Notes under the pieces: generated by a model
What the model was told of the DNA's origin: nothing
Database searches by the model: none
The model's input: the letters and a program-made list of their open reading frames with translations, nothing else
Shown: piece after piece, positions 57,901 through 64,000 of the stretch
Layout of the letters: every line of letters starts with the position of its first letter
Position numbering within the stretch: position 1 is the first letter of the stretch
Made by a program: the position numbers and the translations under genes
NCBI GenBank assembly: GCA_026168455.1
Contig: CM047425.1
Location: 7,352,001-7,416,000 of the forward strand
Length of the DNA stretch: 64,000 nucleotides
Direction of reading: 5' to 3'
Source of the DNA: Theocolax elegans
Lineage: Eukaryota > Arthropoda > Insecta > Hymenoptera > Cerocephalidae

Positions 57901-60459
57901 GTTTAAATTAAAATTTCAATATGAAAGTTATGCATGAACTTTGATATAAAAAATTCCTTGGGTGCACATAACCAAGGTTGCACGTTTTAACGCCATTCGG
58001 ATGCATAATGCAATGTTCTAAAAGAATCTCTCAGTGAGGTCAAAGATACGCAACACTTAGAGGAAAACCCGTTAGACAACGTATATATCTACGTAAACAC
58101 CTTGGTATATATAATACGAAACATTTTCTCTCAAAATTATTCGTTCTGATTCTCAGAATCCTACTCGTGAAAATTGTCTATTCAGGTCTACGTCTGTACG
58201 CTCTTGAAGCTGCATTTATAGTTCCAAGCTTCACATGTCAGTTGTTACACATCGAATTTTTCTCAGAGAGATCTGCGCAAATTATTAATTCAAACACAGT
58301 TGATTAATATTATTTACGTATACGATGAACATACAATAATCAGTCTTCTATAAAAGTTCGATTAAAGTTTTTTTAACGATAAACATATCAATTTCAATAA
58401 TATAACGTAATATCAATAAAGCGTAATTGAATTATATACACGTATATATAGTAAAGCGGTATTTTCAATAAATTTTTACAATATTTTCAAATAAAAGCAA
58501 TTTACTAATTAACCTACATACAGTCTCCTCATTTTCAATAATCGTAGCGTAAAAGCTAATTTTAAAATCCACGAGTTCCCGTTTAACGTCGCACCGTACT
58601 TACTCTTTCAATCTTTCACGTGTGTATACACAGACACACGCACACACACATATGTACACGTATTTACGCTTTGTAAAAAAAAAGTATATATACAAATGAA
58701 GGAAAAGTGTGAATACTATATACATTTTTTTCATTTGTTTGCCTATCGACAGAAATTTCCATTGAGGAATGCTTTGTTTACGTTTTTTTTTTAACAACTG
58801 TTTAACGCCTGTGTATATAAAATCTGTTAGCGATTGTCACGTTTGAAATGAAATACAATGTACTTTATATTTTTAACGCGTGAAGTAAATTTTAATGGAA
58901 TTCGAGAGCTTTTTAGTCTGAAACTGATTATTTTAGTTATTAATTTAATTTAGTCCAACGAAATAAAATTCATTATACGATATTGTTATTGTTGTATTGT
59001 ACAATTAATTTTATATATACAGACACACATGTAGTTTTTATATATGCACGGAAATTTCAAATACAGAAGTCTATATACGTGCGTATAAGATTAGGTACGA
59101 CCCAGATCTAAGAAAGTTCGCGGGCTCGTGTCATTACCAGGTTTTATCACGATGTCGCGTCACATTACGTTTCCTTCTTTATCTTCCACCCTCCCCTCAA
59201 CATTTTTTTTTAATACGAGGAAAGACATTCAATGGGTGAATTTATATCGAAGTAATTTGCTGTATACATAATTTACTGAATATTAGAAAGACCGGTGTTT
59301 ATTAAGAATTTCAGCGCTGCGTATACGACAAGAGCGAAACTTTCTAATTCTAGAATTTTCACGTATTAATTAATAAGAGTTATTAATATTTTTGAAGTAA
59401 ATGTAACGTTACCGCATTGGTTTAATACATTACGATTACACGCAGGCTCTCGAATTAATTGCGCATTGTACTGGATAGCGAGAGTATTGTAATACTAAAA
59501 ATGTAATGAAGCGATAATATAGAGATTAAAACGTTACAATATATAACGTATCTATATATCGTATACGGATAAAACGACAGTGTTCGGGCAATTACTATAA
59601 AGCCGTAACGTACGTTATCGCGTTAAATGCATGACGCTATCATTTATCACGTGCCCATCATCGACGCGTTGTTCGTGGCAACAAACGTCAAAGAAATTAT
59701 TTTGATGAATGAAGACAAATATGTGGGCAAAAAACTTTGTCTTTTTTTTTTATTAAATCCAAGGAACATGTTAAATTAAAGTCACGTTGCATTAATCGAT
59801 GAGAAATTGAATTAAGAAAATCGACCGCTTTAATCAATTAAAATTAAATCAAACAAAAAATAAGATGGTCAAACGAAAACGTAAGAGAAAGATTATCAAT
59901 ATTCATTTAAACAAATGAACGTAAACTTGATTATTCTAATTTATAATATCTTAATTGCAATGTATTGCACACGATGCAATTTCTGCAATACGAGTACTAA
60001 TTAATTAAATGGTATAATAGTATCTGCTATATATTACAAACGAGAATTAAAATAATTTCATCGGTAAATCGTGTCGTTAAAAAGAAATACAGCGCTTGTT
60101 CAGTCGACAATTTTCGACATTCAATCATATATTCATATAATTATCGTGGTAGTTAAATGACGAAATAATTCAGTATTAACCGATAAGCAAATAAATTTAT
60201 AGGTTATAATAAATTATTGCAATATCATAAAAATCAAAATGACCATTGTCGTAATTGAAAAATTCACGCGGAAAATAAAGTTGTAGAAAGAGTATATACG
60301 CGACAGTTGTACACAACAATGACACTGTAAAAATAAACAGCGCGATAAAGAATAATGCATAAATATAGTAAAAGAAATGTAAGAAACTGTCGAAAGACAA
60401 AGCACTGTGCATATATATGTGGATGGAATAATATAGATATACGAATGCATAAATTACGA

Positions 60460-60620
60460 ACTCGCGCATGTATGGGCCTGTATTCGGCGTCGCTCGTCGC
60501 GGCGCTCTGACTTCGAACGTCGAACTCCGACGATCAGGGAAGTTGGACTAGCCACTGATAATCCTTTGACTTCCGGCATTCGATTGTCATGGCGCTACAA
60601 ACTCGATCGCGGAAGTTGTT
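60460..60620. promoter_or_regulatory. CpG-rich patch
   Basis: Short island (ggcgtcgctcgtcgcggcgc) followed by a (TA)n run at about 60679-60694. Candidate promoter or enhancer only. Confidence 0.25.
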
Positions 60621-61499
60621 CCATACTTATAAGCCACGTGTGTCTACGTGTACGTGAAGACCACACGCACTGTACAATATATATATATATATATGTACGT
60701 GTGTACACTTTACTTAAATATGTATATATAGATGTAGATGTACGACACTAGATGCTCGGCGTTCACGCGATTAGCTCTATGTGTCTATATGTGCACCGAA
60801 AGACGCAAGTCACGCACTGTTTGTCTTATTTATCTTTCCTCTCTCGTTCTTTCTCTCTTTACCGGCGGTTTTATCACTTTTCCGTGGAAATCGATGTGTG
60901 CGATGATACGTCGCTCAAAATTCCGGGTATTACTGCAAAATTCATTTGGATTTTATATATATATTTTATGTATATATATATATACCTATATATTCGATAG
61001 AAACGGTTGGTTCTAATTTATACGTATATTTGTGTACACGCGATAATACAAAAATTAATAATAATTATAAATTAACGAACGTAACAAGTGTTCGCCAATA
61101 GTTTATAATTAACTATACTGACGTGTAATCGTGCACGTGTCGTTACACGTTAAATCGTTAAAAATCACTAATATTTCCGGCGAATGTATATATATATATA
61201 ACCAATAAATAACGTAACAAAGTTAAAATACTCAAATGATTCTGAAAAACGTAAACTAATATAAAATTGGACGAATCAATATCCTTTAATTATAAAATCA
61301 CATTAAACGCAAATAATTCTTCAATAACCGTGTTCTTACATAAAATCTCTTGAGAGACCGATACTCGATGGTAATTGTACAATCGCGTTAATTACACACG
61401 TATGTATATGAACTATTGAAATCGATTAAATCACACTTACGTACTATGCACACTTTGTATATACTAAAAACCAACCGTCAAAAATTGACCTGCGACGTG

Positions 61500-61702
61500 C
61501 CACAATCGGTATGCCGAAAAAAAAAGAAAAAAAAAATAAAAAAAATAAAAGAACGTTAGCGAGACGCGTAACTCGACCGATCCGTTTGTCCGCACGTGCC
61601 GCCCGCAGGAACGTCGCGTCGCGTACTGAGAATGCAAAAGTGCAGCCGCCGAAGGCGGCGCGCTCATTCGCTTACTCTACTATATATATATATATATGTA
61701 TA

Positions 61703-61740
<38 letters not shown>

Positions 61741-61990
61741 CATGACTAACATATACAGAGAAGGAGAGAGAGAGAGAGAGACGGAAATGCCGGCGGCGCC
61801 GCCGCGCGAATGCACGAGCGCCAACGAAGTCGCACGATCGTTGCGTGTGCACACTCTCGCCTTCATTTTTTTTGCGGATCTATCTGTGTACTATATGCGG
61901 GCGTGTGTGAACACGCATATATAGTTTGGGGAACGGGAGGGAAAAGGGGAGGAGAAAAAGAAAGAGAAGAAAGCGCGTAAGGTGAGCGAG
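61500..61990 (-). promoter_or_regulatory. CpG island with (TA)n and (GA)n, candidate Imp promoter
   Basis: Contains CpG-rich blocks (ccgccgaaggcggcgcgct, gccggcggcgccgccgcgcg), a (TA)n run (about 61681-61738) and a (GA)n run (about 61762-61781). It is the most CpG-dense patch upstream of Imp and so a candidate transcription start region on the minus strand. ORFs here (for example 61511-61924 +) are of Tyr/Ile or Arg/Ala repeats and are not convincing. Confidence 0.35.
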
Positions 61991-64000
61991 TGGTTCAACA
62001 ATTTTTTGATTATGAATAGTAGACGACGGTGCCAGTGTAATTAAGTGACTCGTTAGTTTAATTGGGATGAAAATATATATGCGTATCCACAAATGGTGGA
62101 TTTTCTTTCTAAAATTCGTATGGATTTCTTGACGATTGCTTCTTTTTTTCTCAATATTTAATTATATATTTTAATACATTTTTTTATACACTCTCAATCT
62201 TAAAATGTAATAATTGATAATACAATGTGTATATCGATAATTTTATTTTTTTCAGAAAGTGTAAAATTTGAGAATCGCACATATCAAAATTGGTGATAAA
62301 ATATAATATTATTTATAAATAATAATTAGTATACTGCGGTACAAGACTAGCAATTTTTTTAAATAAGTAAAAATACCATACATTCAAATTATTTATTACA
62401 TAGATATTTTAATCGACTTTATACCTATTTCACGTTTTGTTGCTAACTACATATTTCATATTTTTTACACGTTTCAAGATATAATCGTTTAATGTCCTGA
62501 AGTTAATATTCATTTTACGCTTTATAAGAAATCATTTTTTAAATTTAATATTTTTTTTTGTAAAAAAAATTCATTTACCTATACTGTTAAAATTACTGTC
62601 TAAAAGTTTACAAATTTTAAAAATTTAATACGCGTATTCTACATGCTCGAGCTTAAATTTTTACACTTTAGGATTTGGTGTGTAGATATATGTAAACGGT
62701 GGCACTAAATATCAGAATAATATACTGCTGCGTAAATAAATTCGACAAAAAAGAAAAAAAAAATTTATGGTATTCCTTAAAGAAAAGCCGGTAATAGGTT
62801 CTTCACAAAATACGTATATACAAAGAGATGAATTCGTACACAAGTGTGGAATGTCGGTGCATAAAAATTGCATTTCTTCTAGTATCTTTCGCGGGGTGGT
62901 CACATCGACTGCTGCACCATATGACACGCTTACTTATGCGACGAAATGTTCTTTTCGACTTCCTTTTGTGTACGTGACAATGCTTTCGGTTACTTCAGAC
63001 CCGCAAGTAGCTTTTGTTACACCTCATACATCTTTCGCGCTTTTTTCAACACATTATTATTTTTTTTTCCTTTTTTTCGTCCTTCATAATACTCACGTGT
63101 ATAACTGTAACGATTTATTTTCAGACTGTTTTTTTAATAATTTACTTCGACCAAGAATATAACTTTTTACCTGCTTTTTTAAAGGTGCGTACTATATATA
63201 AATACGTGCGCATGTATTTTTTCAGACAAATTGAAAGGTAAATATAATTAGTTTAGTAATTTTGTTTTAAATTTTTTTTCGTAAATATAAAATACTATAC
63301 GTTGTCGTTTTTTTTCAAATCGTAATTTTAGATATCGCGTTTAATTTCACAATTTAATTATACAAAGTTTAAGTGAATTTACAAATATTGACAGATGTTC
63401 TGCAACAGTGATATAAAATAACGTTACTAACGATATAAATTGTCTCCTTCGTATCGGACTGCTAATTCCATTCACAAAAATCTTATACTCGTAATAAATT
63501 AATTAAGTTACACAAACTAATTTAATTATAGCGACGATGTTATAATTTTTGTTCAATTTCAATTTCATTTAACAATCTTGTCGTTTAATTCGACAATAAA
63601 AATATTAACTGAATCAAATTACTCAACTCCGAACATCATTAAATATACAAAACATTAGGTATAATTACATGATTTTAATATTCTATCCAAAATTAAGATA
63701 TAATTTAACATATTAATTAAGCAACGATGATTAATCTTTATCTTGGTAAACAATTTATTCTCTCGGTCGGACAAAATAAACTAACCTCTTGATAATCATA
63801 AATTCTTTTTTTTTTTTCGTAAAACCATCGCGTAATCGTTCCGAAACATCGAGGAAGAAGTCAAGATTATCTACATCGTTGTCAGAATGAGCCGTAAAAC
63901 CAAGCATTTACAGGAGCTTTGGGTACATATAGAGTTTAAAATAAAAACGAAAAGTAATTGAATTTCCAAAACTGGTAGGTAATGGCCAAGACTAAACCAA

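Larger units (their letters stand above)
51380..64000. other. Probable Imp intron and upstream region, no coding exon identified
   Basis: No exon with RRM1-type sequence could be found by eye. The stretch is A/T-rich with CpG/GA-rich patches at about 52340-52690, 54650-54960, 60460-60620 and 61500-61990. Short ORFs open on both strands at 55210-55572 + / 55248-55520 - and 62767-63162 + show no family match. Short first exons (under about 60 codons) could easily be missed here. Confidence 0.5.

Noticed and set aside
61511..61924. A 137-codon + ORF in the CpG island
   Set aside because: Half of it is Tyr/Ile repeats from a (TA)n run and Arg/Glu from a (GA)n run; it is better explained as promoter or UTR DNA.
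62767..63162. A 131-codon + ORF with HKCGMSVHKNC, faintly like part of a C1 zinc finger
   Set aside because: Only one short motif matches, the remaining Cys/His residues are absent, and the second half is poly-T-derived Phe; most likely chance.
63886..63960. Short frame starting MSRKTKHLQELW near the window end
   Set aside because: Only about 24 codons, no domain, no established splice partner; it could not be separated from noise.
1..64000. CRISPR array, rRNA or intact tRNA genes
   Set aside because: No regularly spaced repeats, no rRNA-like conserved blocks, and the only tRNA-like sequence has a broken acceptor stem.

Overview
The window is AT-rich nuclear DNA from an insect, most likely a hymenopteran. 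I base this on two spliced, insect-type genes (a PNR/NR2E-class nuclear receptor and the RNA-binding protein Imp/IGF2BP), small GT-AG introns, many TA-flanked MITEs, foldback elements and a Penelope-like retroelement. There are no bacterial-style operons and no CRISPR array. The order-level assignment is inference.

Layout. 0-22 kb is repeat-dominated and has no recognisable host gene. It holds a foldback hairpin (8-302), a 5'-truncated Penelope-like element with a partial tandem copy (706-4236), a long AT-rich stretch with a few CpG-richer patches (4.2-11.7 kb), a 2.19-kb tandem duplication (11697-16076) whose second unit runs into a long foldback element carrying a 220-bp nested insertion, and a 0.74-kb older tandem duplication (18605-20083). 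22-30 kb holds a complete seven-exon nuclear receptor gene on the + strand (23308-28802; 418 codons by my splice model). Its last intron contains a previously unmarked three-exon, cysteine-rich gene on the opposite strand (27616-28233; 148 codons). 30.5-45.3 kb has no convincing ORF and is pyrimidine-rich on + over much of its length; it is probably a long 3' UTR/intergenic tract between two convergent genes. 45.3-51.4 kb holds the last five coding exons of Imp on the - strand: RRM2-like domain, KH1-KH2, KH3, KH4 and a Q-rich tail, plus a possible extra C-terminal exon. 51.4-64 kb is probably Imp intron and upstream DNA with several CpG/GA-rich patches that could be promoters; the exon(s) for the first RRM were not found.

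The nuclear receptor and Imp are transcribed towards each other. The nested gene runs antisense to the receptor. The strongest novelties are the nested Cys-rich gene, the phase-matched alternative Imp C-terminus spliced across its stop codon, a three-residue insertion between the zinc fingers of the nuclear receptor, and the tandem repeats whose copies differ mostly by homopolymer length, which raises the question of assembly artefact. All splice models were made by eye from GT/AG sites, reading frame and family knowledge; no alignment or transcript data were available.
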